This document shows, one piece after another, positions 25,404 through 34,160 of a stretch of DNA of 38,817 nucleotides. The position numbers were made by a program, and so were the translations under genes. Position 1 is the first letter of the stretch; the number at the start of each line of letters is the position of its first letter. Under the pieces are notes generated by a model. It saw only the letters and a list, made by a program, of their open reading frames with translations, was not told where the DNA came from and made no database searches. This DNA is from Candidatus Fermentibacter sp. (GTDB lineage: Bacteria; Fermentibacterota; Fermentibacteria; Fermentibacterales; Fermentibacteraceae), in assembly GCA_030373045.1 (NCBI GenBank), contig JAUCPW010000062.1, forward strand, positions 1-38,817. Reading direction: 5' to 3'.

Positions 25404-26482
25404 GGATCCGCAGGAGAAGGTCACGGGCGGTATCGGTCGGCGGAGTGGCGATCGGCGGCGGTGCCCCCGTGTCCGTCCAGTCCATGACGAACACGCCCAC
25501 TTCCGACGCCCGTGCCACCATCGCACAGATAGGGGCGCTGGCGAGAGCCGGAGCCCAGATAGTCAGGGTCTCGGTCCCCGACGACGCATCCGCCTCCGCC
25601 CTCCGTTCGATAGCCGCGGAGAGCTGCGTCCCGCTTGTGGCGGACATCCACTTCCGGCACGATCTGGCGATCGCTGCGGTCGATGCCGGGGTCTCCAAGC
25701 TGCGCATCAACCCGGGCAACATCCGCAGGCCCGCGGATGTCCGGGCCGTGGCCGAGAAGGCTGCTTCGAAAGGCATCCCGATCCGGATCGGCATCAATTC
25801 CGGGAGCATCCCGGGAGATCTCAGGGAGAAGTTCGGCACCGGGGCGGACGCGCTCTGGGCCGCGGCCGAGCGCCATCTCCGGATGCTCGACGAAACCGGC
25901 TTCACCGACACCGTCATCTCGCTCAAGGCGAGCGACCCGATGACGACGGTGGAGGCCAACATGCGGGCGGCCAGGGAGTGCGACAGGCCCCTCCACCTCG
26001 GTGTGACCGAAGCCGGACCCTCCCTCGGGGGGGCGGTCAGGAGCTCGGTGGCCATGGCCCTCCTGCTGGCGAGGGGAATAGGCGACACGATCAGGGTCTC
26101 TCTGTCCGGCCCTCCCGAGGACGAGCCCTTCGTGGCATGGGAGATCCTCTCCTCGCTCGGGCTGGGGAGCATCCACCCCAGGCTGGTGAGCTGCCCCACC
26201 TGCGCCAGAACGCGGATAGACGTGGCGGGGCTTGCGGAGGAGGTTTCCGGGATGCTCAGGGGGATGCGCGGTTCGTTCACGGTAGCTGTTATGGGATGCG
26301 AGGTCAACGGTCCCGGGGAGGCCCGGGACGCTGATTTCGCCGTAATCGGGAGCCCCGCCGGGGTCATACTGTTCGAGGGGGGCCGGAGACTCCCCGGGAC
26401 GGTGAGCCCGGGCGAGGTCCGCGTCAGGATATCGGAGGAGCTCGAAAGGCTCGCCAGACAACACGGAGGTCCGGTAAGTTGA
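25400..26482 (+). CDS. ispG: 4-hydroxy-3-methylbut-2-en-1-yl diphosphate synthase
   Basis: A 360-aa iron-sulfur enzyme of the non-mevalonate isoprenoid pathway, converting MEcPP to HMBPP. The cluster ligands are C265, C268 (SCPTCAR) and C300 (MGCEVNGPGEA), spaced as in E. coli IspG. PVSVQSMTNTPTSD and LVADIHFRHDLA are conserved TIM-barrel segments. The start is ATG at 25400, in an ATGA overlap with prmC and with GAGGAGG just before it; earlier in-frame starts lie within prmC. Confidence 0.96.
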   Translation: MRIRRRRSRAVSVGGVAIGGGAPVSVQSMTNTPTSDARATIAQIGALARAGAQIVRVSVPDDASASALRSIAAESCVPLVADIHFRHDLAIAAVDAGVSKLRINPGNIRRPADVRAVAEKAASKGIPIRIGINSGSIPGDLREKFGTGADALWAAAERHLRMLDETGFTDTVISLKASDPMTTVEANMRAARECDRPLHLGVTEAGPSLGGAVRSSVAMALLLARGIGDTIRVSLSGPPEDEPFVAWEILSSLGLGSIHPRLVSCPTCARTRIDVAGLAEEVSGMLRGMRGSFTVAVMGCEVNGPGEARDADFAVIGSPAGVILFEGGRRLPGTVSPGEVRVRISEELERLARQHGGPVS

Positions 26483-27906
26483 CAGCATCGGGCGTAGTGC
26501 AGGCACTCCTCAGGAAGCTCGCCGAGAGCGAGTACGAAGAGGTGGACATCAGGTTCTCCGACGTGCTGGGTTGCTGGCGGCACGTAACCCTCCCGGCCAG
26601 GAGCATAAAGCCCGAGCTCTTCACGAAGGGCGTGGGCTTCGACGGATCCACCCTCTCGGCCATGACCCCGACGGAGGCCGGCGATCTGGCCCTGGTGCCC
26701 GATCCCAGGAGGGTCTTCGACGACCCCTTCACGAAGCACTCTACCCTGTGCCTGATAGCCGACATCCTCCATCCCGACACGGGGCAGCCGTTCTCCCGCG
26801 ATCCCAGGGGCGTGGCCAGGAAGGCGCAGGACCTCCTGCGGGAGTCCGGGCTCGCTACCGAGAGCTTCTGGGCGCCCGAGTTCGAGTTCTACCTGTTCGA
26901 CAGGGCCTGCATCTGGAACGAGCCGTGCAGGACCGGATACGAGTTCGCGAGCCTGGAGAACCACAGGAATTCGGCCTCGCCCGAGTCGCTGGGGCTCTTC
27001 CACCAGACCGAGAGCGCCTACCACAGGATGTTCCCGGTCGACAGCCTCCACGACGCGAGGGCCGAAATGGTCTCCCTGCTCCAGGCTGCGGGCATCCAGG
27101 TGAAGTACCATCACCACGAGGTCGGCAGGATGGGGCAGGTGGAGATCGAGGTGGCGTTCGCGCCGTTCCTCAGCTCGGCCGACAACGTGATGATCACCAA
27201 GCACATCGTCAGGAACGTCGCGCTCAGGCACAACCTGGCGGCCACGTTCATGCCCAAGCCCATGAAGGGCGAACCGGGCAACGGCATGCACTTCCACCTC
27301 TACTTCCTCAACGGCGAGGAGAGGGTGTTCTTCTGCGAGGAGGGCTACTGCCACCTGAGCGAGACCGCCCGCAGCGCGATCGCCGGCATCCTCCACCACG
27401 CGCGCGCTCTCTGCGCCTTCACCAACCCCTCCATCAACAGCTACCACAGGCTGGTGCCCAACCAGGAGGCCCCCGTCTACAGGTTCTTCTCGGGTGCGAA
27501 CAGGAGCGCGGCGGTGCGCGTTCCGGCGTACGCGAGGACACCCGAGTCGATGAGGTTCGAGTACAGGGTGCCCGACGGCTCGGGGAATCCGTATCTGTGC
27601 ATGGCTTCGATCCTCATGGCGGCGCTAGACGGCATCAGGAAGGACATGGTCCCCGAGGAGATGGGCTTCGGCCCCATCGACGCGAACGTCTTCGCCCCGG
27701 GATACGACACCTCGGGGCTCGAAGTGCTGCCCGAGAGCCTCGACGAGGCCCTCGACAGCCTCGAGACGGACAGGTCGTTCCTGGAGGAGGGCGGAGTCTT
27801 CGAGCCCGACCTCATCGATGCATACATCGACGCCAAGCGCGAAGAGACATTGCTGCTCCGCGGCAATCCCCATCCGCTCGAACATTTCCTGTACTTCAAC
27901 ATCTAG
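26479..27906 (+). CDS. glnA: Glutamine synthetase, type I
   Basis: A 475-aa GSI making glutamine from glutamate, ammonia and ATP. Conserved elements are FDGSTL, the metal-binding EFEFYLFD, GNGMHFHLY, INSYHRLVPNQEAPVY, NRSAAVRVP and the C-terminal FEYRVPD. The adenylylation site of the regulated enzyme (NLY in E. coli) is replaced by NVF in IDANVFAPG, so control by AMP transfer is not expected. The start is TTG at 26479, in a TTGA overlap with ispG, with GGAGGT 8 nt upstream. Association with an isoprenoid gene is unusual and probably only positional. Confidence 0.94.
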   Translation: MTASGVVQALLRKLAESEYEEVDIRFSDVLGCWRHVTLPARSIKPELFTKGVGFDGSTLSAMTPTEAGDLALVPDPRRVFDDPFTKHSTLCLIADILHPDTGQPFSRDPRGVARKAQDLLRESGLATESFWAPEFEFYLFDRACIWNEPCRTGYEFASLENHRNSASPESLGLFHQTESAYHRMFPVDSLHDARAEMVSLLQAAGIQVKYHHHEVGRMGQVEIEVAFAPFLSSADNVMITKHIVRNVALRHNLAATFMPKPMKGEPGNGMHFHLYFLNGEERVFFCEEGYCHLSETARSAIAGILHHARALCAFTNPSINSYHRLVPNQEAPVYRFFSGANRSAAVRVPAYARTPESMRFEYRVPDGSGNPYLCMASILMAALDGIRKDMVPEEMGFGPIDANVFAPGYDTSGLEVLPESLDEALDSLETDRSFLEEGGVFEPDLIDAYIDAKREETLLLRGNPHPLEHFLYFNI

Positions 27907-27916
27907 GAGGATCGGC

Positions 27917-29041
27917 GTGATTTTTAGGAGAGCCTCCGTATCCGCACCCGCAGCGGCGCTGGCGCTAGTCCTGGCCGCCGGATGCGGAGAGAAGCCGGCC
28001 GACACCGTCCCCGACTGGGCGGAGGGAGTCCCGCAGAGGACTCTCGCTGTAACGGACAGCATCGGAATCGAACTCGGCGACAGCGCCTACGTCTTCGGCC
28101 AGATCGCAGGGGTCGCGTGGACCCCTTCGGGCGAGATAGCCGTGCTGGACCTCAAGAAGTGCTCGGTCCTGTTCTACGACCGGGAGGGAACCTATCTGAG
28201 ATCGGTCGGCCGCCAGGGGAGCGGCCCGGGCGAGTTCCTCATGCCTTCCGCCTTCGCCTTCAGGCGCAGCGACGGCAGCATGGCCGTGGCCGACGCCATG
28301 GCCGCCAAGATCATGGTCTTCGACTCCACGGGAGCCCCGTCGGGCGAGATATCGGGCTTCTTCCCGACCGTGCCGATCCAGATCTCGGCGCTCGATTCGG
28401 CAGCGATCGTGGGCCTCAAGCCCGATTTCGAACAGAACGACCAGGGCATGTTCATGGGCTTCACGCTGGCCCGCTGGGAGGGATCCTCCATCGAGCCTGC
28501 CGTGGTCTACCACAGCGAGATGGGGCCCTTCGACCCGACAGACCTGGCTTCCACCATGTCCTCGGTGTTCTCGTTCGCCACCACGCCCGACGGGAGGGTG
28601 TTCAGGGCCCCGATGTCCGCCGACGAGTACCTGGTGGAGGGCTACGAGCCCGACGGGACGGTCTTCCTGTCCATCCGCGAACCCTACGAGCCTGTGCCCA
28701 AGACCGAGGAGGAGATGGCCGACGAGAAGGCCTTCATCGAGGAGAGGATGGCCGCATCCGGCACTCCTCCCGAGATGATCTCGTGGGAGCCCGATCCCAT
28801 GAGGTCAGCCATTTCCGGGCTCCTTACGGACTCGGACGGCAACGTCTGGGTGAGGCGCGGCTGGGTCACGGACGCAGTCTATGACGTGTTCGACACCGCC
28901 GGAACCCTTCAGTACACCGTCACGGTCGACTACCCGGGCAGCACTGAATACTGGAGCGTGGTTTCGGGCGGGGATGGCTTCCTGGCCTTCGACGCGAACC
29001 CGGAAACCTACGGGCGCGTGTTCCGCCTGGAGCTGAGATAG
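27917..29041 (+). CDS. Lipoprotein with 6-bladed beta-propeller
   Basis: A 374-aa lipoprotein. The signal sequence ends LAAGC, with the lipidated cysteine near residue 23. The mature part has repeated propeller strands such as GEIAVLDLKKCSVLFYDREG, followed by SVGRQGSGPGEFLMPSAF, a signature of 6-bladed propellers of the NHL/TolB-like kind common in Bacteroidota relatives. Acid-rich insert 240-290. Function unknown; probably a binding or sensing role on the outer membrane. The start is GTG at 27917, with AGGAGG at a 6-nt spacing, 10 nt after glnA. It is the last gene before the terminator at 29070. Confidence 0.75.
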   Translation: MIFRRASVSAPAAALALVLAAGCGEKPADTVPDWAEGVPQRTLAVTDSIGIELGDSAYVFGQIAGVAWTPSGEIAVLDLKKCSVLFYDREGTYLRSVGRQGSGPGEFLMPSAFAFRRSDGSMAVADAMAAKIMVFDSTGAPSGEISGFFPTVPIQISALDSAAIVGLKPDFEQNDQGMFMGFTLARWEGSSIEPAVVYHSEMGPFDPTDLASTMSSVFSFATTPDGRVFRAPMSADEYLVEGYEPDGTVFLSIREPYEPVPKTEEEMADEKAFIEERMAASGTPPEMISWEPDPMRSAISGLLTDSDGNVWVRRGWVTDAVYDVFDTAGTLQYTVTVDYPGSTEYWSVVSGGDGFLAFDANPETYGRVFRLELR

Positions 29042-29069
29042 GGCTGATCCAGGGCTGCTGAGACGGCGA

Positions 29070-29100
29070 GGGGCGGCCAGCGGCCGCCCCTTCCCTTTCT
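29070..29100 (+). terminator. Terminator at the end of the rho operon
   Basis: A 9-bp stem GGGGCGGCC/GGCCGCCCC (29070-29078 with 29082-29090) with loop AGC, followed by TTCCCTTTCT. It lies between the convergent propeller-lipoprotein and PPC-lipoprotein genes. The same stem occurs at 36182-36205. Confidence 0.75.
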
Positions 29101-29116
29101 GCACGGCCCGTCCGGA

Positions 29117-30718
29117 TCAGTCGTAGAGCGCGAAGATCTCGCTCTCGGAGCGCCTCTGCTGCGTGACTTCGATCCTGAGGGCGCCCGTGGCGCCGCCGGA
29201 GTAGTCCTTCACCGTGATCAGGGCGGTGCCGGACTGCGCCGGCGTGGGGTCGAGCCTCAGGAGAGCATTCGGATAGCCGCCGCTGTCGTCGTCGCTGAGG
29301 ATGGTGCCGTCGGGCAGGACGGCCTCCACCCAGGGATCGATGGCGTCGCTGCTCGCGCTGACGAGGTAGATGCTCCCAGCCATGATCTCGAGGTTGTAGT
29401 AGAGCTCGGGCGATGCCCAGCCCAGCTCGGCATCGACGGGCCTGCCCGGGGTCAGCAGCGCGGGCTGGGTGTCCGCGGTCTCGTAGCGGAACCCGACCTC
29501 TCCCTCCTCCGTGCCGGAATAGCTCGTCACGATCGCCACATACTCGCCCGGTGACAGCATCTTCGTCAGGCCGGCGTCGGAGCCGCTGAAGTCGTCGTTG
29601 CTCCCGACGCAGGAGACGAAGCCGCCTTCCATGGAGAGAAGACACAGATAGGTGTCCAGATCGCCCGACGTGGCCGAAAGGTCGTAGAGCCCGGCCTCTC
29701 CGGGGTCGATCGTGAAGCCGAAGAAGGCGCAGGGAGTCGCGGCCGTGATCAGCACGTCGTAGGGCTTCTCGGTGGAAATGCCCGGCCAGATCGTGATCGC
29801 GAGATTGCTTCCAGCCGCCACGCCGGCGGTTGCCGTGATCCCCGGCCCTTCGACGTCGGTGATCGCGGGCTCCATCGAACCCATCTCGTAGCATTCCAGG
29901 GAAAGGGTGTAGGACCCCTCCGTGCCGCTGGCATAGGGGATGATGACTGCAGCGTACCTGCCGGGCTCGAGGACCTGGTCGATCCGGGAGGAGAGGCTGC
30001 CCGAGTAGTCGTCGTTGTGGATCACGTAGTCGTACTCGTCACCGTCGATCTCGACCAGTGCCAGCACGGGGTCGAAGTCCTGCGACTCGAGCACCAGGGA
30101 GACGAGCTGCTCGGCGTCCACGTCGAAGGGGTGGATCCTCGCCGAGTTGTAGCCGTCGACGTACAGGAAGGCGTCCAGCTCGTCGCTGAGAAGGTCATCC
30201 GCCGGTTCGTCGTCCTTGTCCTCTATCAGGTCGCCCTTGAGGGTGCCGAGGGACAGGTCCGTGCAGGCCGCGAACTCCTCGATGTCGGCCTCCGAGGCCT
30301 CGGTCGACACCAGTTCGTATTCGCCGCCGGAACCGTCCAGGGCGAAGACCGCCAGCTTCGCTCCGCGGGGGATGTCACCGAGCACGAGCCTGGAGTCGGT
30401 CTCGTCGTCCCAGTCGTCTCCCACGGCGATCACGGCGCCATCGCGGTCGAACGCCACAGCTACTGGGTCGAAGTCGCGGCTCGTCACCTCGATGACGATG
30501 TTCCTGCCGGGAGCGAGCCCGAACTCGGCGCAGGGGGAGCCCCCGTCGATGGGCCTGCCCTCTGCGAGGAGCAGCATCTCGGCATCGTCGAAGAGATCCT
30601 CGACGGAGTCGTCCTGTCTGGTGATCTCGCCGTCGAACTCCGTATCAGTCCCGATACGCCTGCCGCAGCCCGTGGCCGCCAGCAGGAGAACCGCCAGAAC
30701 AACGGCCAGCCTCCTCAT
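29117..30718 (-). CDS. Lipoprotein with repeated PPC-like (pre-peptidase C-terminal) domains
   Basis: A 533-aa lipoprotein. The signal MRRLAVVLAVLLLAATGC puts the lipidated cysteine at 18. The mature chain has about four beta-sandwich units resembling PPC domains, each with a phrase like FDPVLALVEIDGDEYDYVIH followed by DDYSGSLSSRI and LEPGRYAAVI. The Asp-rich turns suggest calcium binding. PPC domains usually decorate secreted proteases, but no catalytic domain is present, so this may be a surface adhesin or carrier. The start is ATG at 30718, in an ATGA overlap with RNase D, with a GGAGGGAGAGGG site upstream. Confidence 0.75.
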   Translation of the reverse strand: MRRLAVVLAVLLLAATGCGRRIGTDTEFDGEITRQDDSVEDLFDDAEMLLLAEGRPIDGGSPCAEFGLAPGRNIVIEVTSRDFDPVAVAFDRDGAVIAVGDDWDDETDSRLVLGDIPRGAKLAVFALDGSGGEYELVSTEASEADIEEFAACTDLSLGTLKGDLIEDKDDEPADDLLSDELDAFLYVDGYNSARIHPFDVDAEQLVSLVLESQDFDPVLALVEIDGDEYDYVIHNDDYSGSLSSRIDQVLEPGRYAAVIIPYASGTEGSYTLSLECYEMGSMEPAITDVEGPGITATAGVAAGSNLAITIWPGISTEKPYDVLITAATPCAFFGFTIDPGEAGLYDLSATSGDLDTYLCLLSMEGGFVSCVGSNDDFSGSDAGLTKMLSPGEYVAIVTSYSGTEEGEVGFRYETADTQPALLTPGRPVDAELGWASPELYYNLEIMAGSIYLVSASSDAIDPWVEAVLPDGTILSDDDSGGYPNALLRLDPTPAQSGTALITVKDYSGGATGALRIEVTQQRRSESEIFALYD

Positions 30719-31998
30719 CCCTCTCCCTCCCGGCGCGGGGCGGATCTGGTCCGTTCCCGCGGCACCTGGGTCCTTACGAATCTGAGACCGCCCGCCCTGG
30801 CCGGATTGAGCGCCAGGGCCAGCCTCCCCGACAGGAGGTCGAACACCTCGCTGCCCAGGACTTCCATCCTCCAGCCTCCAAGCCCGTCGTCCCCCGGATC
30901 GGCTGCATCCTCCCCGGGCTTCGACGAGGACAGCCTGTCCAGGAGGTCCCTCGGCATGAGCAGCGAGGGAGCTATGCGGAGCTGGCTCGCCTTCTGCTTG
31001 ACATAGATCCTCAGGATGTCGGCCCTTGCGGACGCAGTGCCGTCGGGCCTCTGGACCCTGATCTCCGGCACGTCGGTCGGCGGATCGGAGACCGCCTTCC
31101 CGACGACTTCGAGGATCTCGGCACCCCATTTCCCGGCGAAGCCGGAGGGCAGGCCCCGGAGCCTGTCCAGTGAGTCCATGGAGCCCGGTGACATGACTGC
31201 GAGCCTCGCGAGCAGCGAGTCCGACGCGATGTGCTGCCTGGGCCTGTCGAGGTCGCGGGCGCGCATCTCGCGCCATCCCACCAGGCGCCACAGCACCGGC
31301 AGGTTCGACCGCTTGATCTTCCCCGACGACCTGGCCCTCCGGAAGATATCGGGAAGCGACACCTCGTAGGTCTCGGGCCTTACGAGCTCCTCCGCTTCGA
31401 GCCTGTACCAGTCCGTCCTGTTCTTCCGCGCCAGCTCGGAGTCGAGGCGGGCATGCAGATCCAGGAGGAACCTGACGTCATCAAGGGCGTAGTCGAGCTG
31501 CTCCTCCGCGAGGGGCCTCCGGGACCAGTCGCTCAGGCAGAATGCCTTCCGCGACTTGATCCCGCAGACGTCCTGCAGGAGGTTGTGCAGGCTGCACTGT
31601 TCGCCGTAGCCGAGGAAGGCTGCGGCGACCTGCGTGTCGAACACGTTGGCGAGCCGTCCCCTCGGGAGGGTCCGCCTCAGGATGGCGATGTCGTTCCTGG
31701 CGGAATGCATCACCTTCGTTATCGAAGGATCGGCGAAGACCGGTTCGAGCGGGGCCAGGTCGCCCACGGCGAGCGGGTCCACCGCCCAGGGACCGTCCTT
31801 GTCCGCTATCTGGACGAGGAAGAGCTCCGGCCAGAACCTTCGCTCGCTGTGGAACTCGGTGTCCACGGCGATGGTGCTGGATTCGCCGAGCCTTTCGCAG
31901 AAGGAGAGGAACGCCCCGCGGTCGGCGATGAGCCGTTCCGAGGGGGCCTCGTTCGCCGCGGGTTCCGCCGGTTCCGGACGCTTCCTCCTGAACGGCAT
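30715..31998 (-). CDS. rnd: Ribonuclease D-like 3'-5' exonuclease
   Basis: A 427-aa DEDDy exonuclease trimming tRNA and other RNA 3' ends. Exo I is DTEFHSE, Exo II MHSARNDIAIL and Exo III YALDDVRFLLDL (Y-x3-D). HRDC-type helical regions follow, as in E. coli RNase D (375 aa); the C-terminus here is longer. The start is ATG at 31998, with GGAGGT upstream and an ATGA overlap with the preceding ribbon protein gene. It sits between two envelope genes and is coupled to both. Confidence 0.87.
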   Translation of the reverse strand: MPFRRKRPEPAEPAANEAPSERLIADRGAFLSFCERLGESSTIAVDTEFHSERRFWPELFLVQIADKDGPWAVDPLAVGDLAPLEPVFADPSITKVMHSARNDIAILRRTLPRGRLANVFDTQVAAAFLGYGEQCSLHNLLQDVCGIKSRKAFCLSDWSRRPLAEEQLDYALDDVRFLLDLHARLDSELARKNRTDWYRLEAEELVRPETYEVSLPDIFRRARSSGKIKRSNLPVLWRLVGWREMRARDLDRPRQHIASDSLLARLAVMSPGSMDSLDRLRGLPSGFAGKWGAEILEVVGKAVSDPPTDVPEIRVQRPDGTASARADILRIYVKQKASQLRIAPSLLMPRDLLDRLSSSKPGEDAADPGDDGLGGWRMEVLGSEVFDLLSGRLALALNPARAGGLRFVRTQVPRERTRSAPRREGEG

Positions 31999-32777
31999 CA
32001 GGGAACCTCCACCGTTGTGAGCTCTTCGTGGTATGGACACCAGATTCCCGAATCCTGCAGCGAGTAGAAGGAATACCCGTCGACCGGGCACCTGTAGCCG
32101 CCGGGGAGTCCGATCTCCCCACCGCTCGACTCCCAGATCTCCCTCAGGTCGCCGGGGAACGGGTTCCCCCGGGCCACCCAGTCGCCCACCATTGCGGCCA
32201 CTTCGGCCCTCCTGGCGCCGCATTCGTCGCCTTCGAGGACGATACCCGCGCCGAGATGCCCGGCCGGGCAGACCAGCCTGCCGTCCGCGACGGTGTAGGC
32301 GGCTCCGGTGAACGGGCAGGCCATGCCGGAGACATCGGCTCCCGCCGCCGCCGCGGGCACCACGGTCGAGAGGGCGTAATCCATGCAGACCACGGAGGCG
32401 GAGCCCATCAGCGCGTCGATCCTTGTATCGCCGGTGATGCGCCACTCTCCGTCATGGTTCCTGAACCAGAGAATCCTGCCGCCGCCCTCTCCGGAGGGTA
32501 TCTCGAGAGGCCAGCCCCTGGGGCCGAGCCTGCCTATGCTGCCCCCTCCCGCGCCGCCCTCCCAGGGGTCCATGCGGCCGAGGGCGGCCTCGGGGACGAG
32601 ACCGGCGAGGCTGTCGGCCAGCATGGAGCGTGCGTCCGCCGGTTCCCCCCGCCCCAGTGAGGACAGATAACTCGACGCGGTGTCGCGTATTCCGCTGCCG
32701 GGACTGCCGGGGAGCGCCGTGAGGACCAGGACGGCCGCGAGTACGGCCGGGGCCGCGGCCTTCGGCAGGCGCCTCAA
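31998..32777 (-). CDS. Exported protein with two Cys-Pro ribbon motifs, function unknown
   Basis: A 259-aa protein that I do not recognise. The N-terminus (RRLPKAAAPAVLAAVLVLTALPG) is a signal peptide or membrane anchor. The second half carries two similar motifs: CPFTGAAYTVADGRLVCPAGH and CPVDGYSFYSLQDSGIWCPYH. Each has the pattern CP-x2-G ... CP-x-(G)H, like zinc ribbons or the disulfide loops of some pseudopilins. The middle contains a domain around EWRITGDTRIDALMG. The start is TTG at 32777, in a TTGA overlap with the upstream barrel gene; earlier in-frame starts lie inside that gene. Confidence 0.6.
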   Translation of the reverse strand: MRRLPKAAAPAVLAAVLVLTALPGSPGSGIRDTASSYLSSLGRGEPADARSMLADSLAGLVPEAALGRMDPWEGGAGGGSIGRLGPRGWPLEIPSGEGGGRILWFRNHDGEWRITGDTRIDALMGSASVVCMDYALSTVVPAAAAGADVSGMACPFTGAAYTVADGRLVCPAGHLGAGIVLEGDECGARRAEVAAMVGDWVARGNPFPGDLREIWESSGGEIGLPGGYRCPVDGYSFYSLQDSGIWCPYHEELTTVEVP

Positions 32778-33727
32778 CGGCCCGAGCCCCCCGTGCCGAA
32801 GAGGTCGGTGAAGTCGAGTCCGAGCCCCGTGACCGCTATCCCCCACTCCTTGTAGGCATTCTTGCCCGACAGCCTGTAGTAGATGTCGCCGGTGAAGGAG
32901 GTGGATTCACCTCCGAGATCGAAGCCGGCCCTGAGGTCGAGTGTGCTGGTGGCGGTGTCTTCGAGCTTCTCCCAGCCGTCGCCGTAGTCGGCTTCGACGT
33001 CGCCCCGGGCGGAGAACTCGCCACCGATCCGGACATCCAGTTCGGGATTCGCGGCAAAGACGAGGAAGTCGGTGGTCCTGAACTCTATCGGTGGACGCGT
33101 GTCGCACGAGTCGCGCGGGAAGGTGGGGTCCGCGCTCCAGGCGGAGAGGCTGTACCGCAGGCCGCCGGTACCCCTGAAGAGCACACCGGGCCCGGAAACC
33201 GGGGTCTCCACGGTGACGGCGCCGTCGAACGCCAGATGCGGGTCGCTCTCGGAATAGTCGCCCGATTCCAGGTAGCCCTTCAGGGGGATCCTGATGCCGA
33301 GGCGGCCGATGACCATGGGATCCCTCTCGATCCAGCCGTCGAGCGTGATCCAGGGATCGGTGATGCCGGCGCCCGACGTGTCGGCGGCGCCGGAGACCTG
33401 GATGAAGGCCGGGATGAGGATGCTCACAGTGTGGCTGTTCGTGAGTCCGTACCTGCCGGATGCCGCCACTCTGAGCACGGAGAGGGAAGTCCCGAGATCC
33501 TCCTCCACCGAACCGCCCGTGGAATCGGTGACCCATCTGCTGCCCGCGCTGAAGAACCCGATTCCCACGTCTCCGTCGCTGGCCATCGAGGGCAGCACGG
33601 CGGACAGGTTCTGGTAGTACAGTACGTCCCAGCCCGAGGCCCGGCCGGCTGTGAAAGCGCAGGCCAGGGCTGCGAGCAGCGCCGCACGGGGCGCGGCTCC
33701 GAGCAGCGGGATGCTGCGAAGATTCAT
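32774..33727 (-). CDS. Putative outer-membrane beta-barrel protein
   Basis: A 317-aa protein with a signal peptide (about 1-28, ending AGRASG). Strand-like segments follow, such as TLSLSV/GYGLTNSHTVSILIPAFIQV, VIGRLGIRIPLKGYLESG and FTGDIYYRLSGKNAYKEWG. The pattern resembles small transporter-like barrels of the phenol-degradation MetA/OMPP1 type, but no family is certain. The start is ATG at 33727, with AGGAGGTT directly upstream. It lies 64 nt after the acylphosphatase gene on the same strand and is coupled to the ribbon protein. Confidence 0.6.
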   Translation of the reverse strand: MNLRSIPLLGAAPRAALLAALACAFTAGRASGWDVLYYQNLSAVLPSMASDGDVGIGFFSAGSRWVTDSTGGSVEEDLGTSLSVLRVAASGRYGLTNSHTVSILIPAFIQVSGAADTSGAGITDPWITLDGWIERDPMVIGRLGIRIPLKGYLESGDYSESDPHLAFDGAVTVETPVSGPGVLFRGTGGLRYSLSAWSADPTFPRDSCDTRPPIEFRTTDFLVFAANPELDVRIGGEFSARGDVEADYGDGWEKLEDTATSTLDLRAGFDLGGESTSFTGDIYYRLSGKNAYKEWGIAVTGLGLDFTDLFGTGGSGR

Positions 33728-33791
33728 GGGAACCTCCTGTGCGTTGTCGGAACCGTTTCTCGTCCCGTCATCCCCGGGGAACGGCGGGCCT

Positions 33792-34064
33792 CTATCTCCC
33801 TGCGATCCTGAATCCCGGCCCCACAGCTCCCGGATGGGCATGAGAATCCACCGAATCGACCACCGCACCGGCAGGCCCCGTGCGGCAGAGATCCACCAGC
33901 CGGGCGACCGAGTCACCGGAGCCGGAGGCGGCGATTTCCACGGAGCCGTCGGGATTGTTGGCCACCCAGCCGTCCACTCCCAGATCCCTGGCGGTCCGCA
34001 TGACCCACCAGCGGAACCCCACCCCCTGGACAAGGCCCCTCACGACTATCCTGATGACAGCCAA
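33792..34064 (-). CDS. Acylphosphatase
   Basis: A 90-aa enzyme hydrolysing acyl phosphates, the usual family length. The catalytic signature VRGLVQGVGFRWWVMRTA contains the phosphate-binding arginine, and GWVANNPDGSVEI provides the catalytic asparagine. The start is TTG at 34064, preceded by GGAAGG (34077-34072) at a 7-nt spacing. An in-frame ATG at 34091 would add nine residues, has no ribosome-binding site and lies in the divergent promoter region. It heads the minus-strand envelope operon. Confidence 0.9.
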   Translation of the reverse strand: MAVIRIVVRGLVQGVGFRWWVMRTARDLGVDGWVANNPDGSVEIAASGSGDSVARLVDLCRTGPAGAVVDSVDSHAHPGAVGPGFRIAGR

Positions 34065-34092
34065 TTGGTATCCTTCCAATACCTTAGTCATA

Positions 34093-34125
34093 TTGACAAC
34101 GGCGTCCCTTTGAGTTCTTTATATA
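34093..34125 (+). promoter_or_regulatory. Tentative promoter of the ompA-like pair
   Basis: A perfect TTGACA (34093-34098) and a TA-rich TATATA (34120-34125), in the only AT-rich part of the 34065-34160 divergent gap. The spacer of about 19-21 nt is longer than ideal, so one of the two boxes may be wrong. Confidence 0.35.
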
Positions 34126-34160
34126 CGCAAGTGCGTCCAACCCGGAAAAGGAGGGGTCAA

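Noticed and set aside
25345-27447. 700-aa minus-strand open frame
   Set aside because: It is antisense to ispG and glnA, has low-complexity composition, and is a shadow frame.
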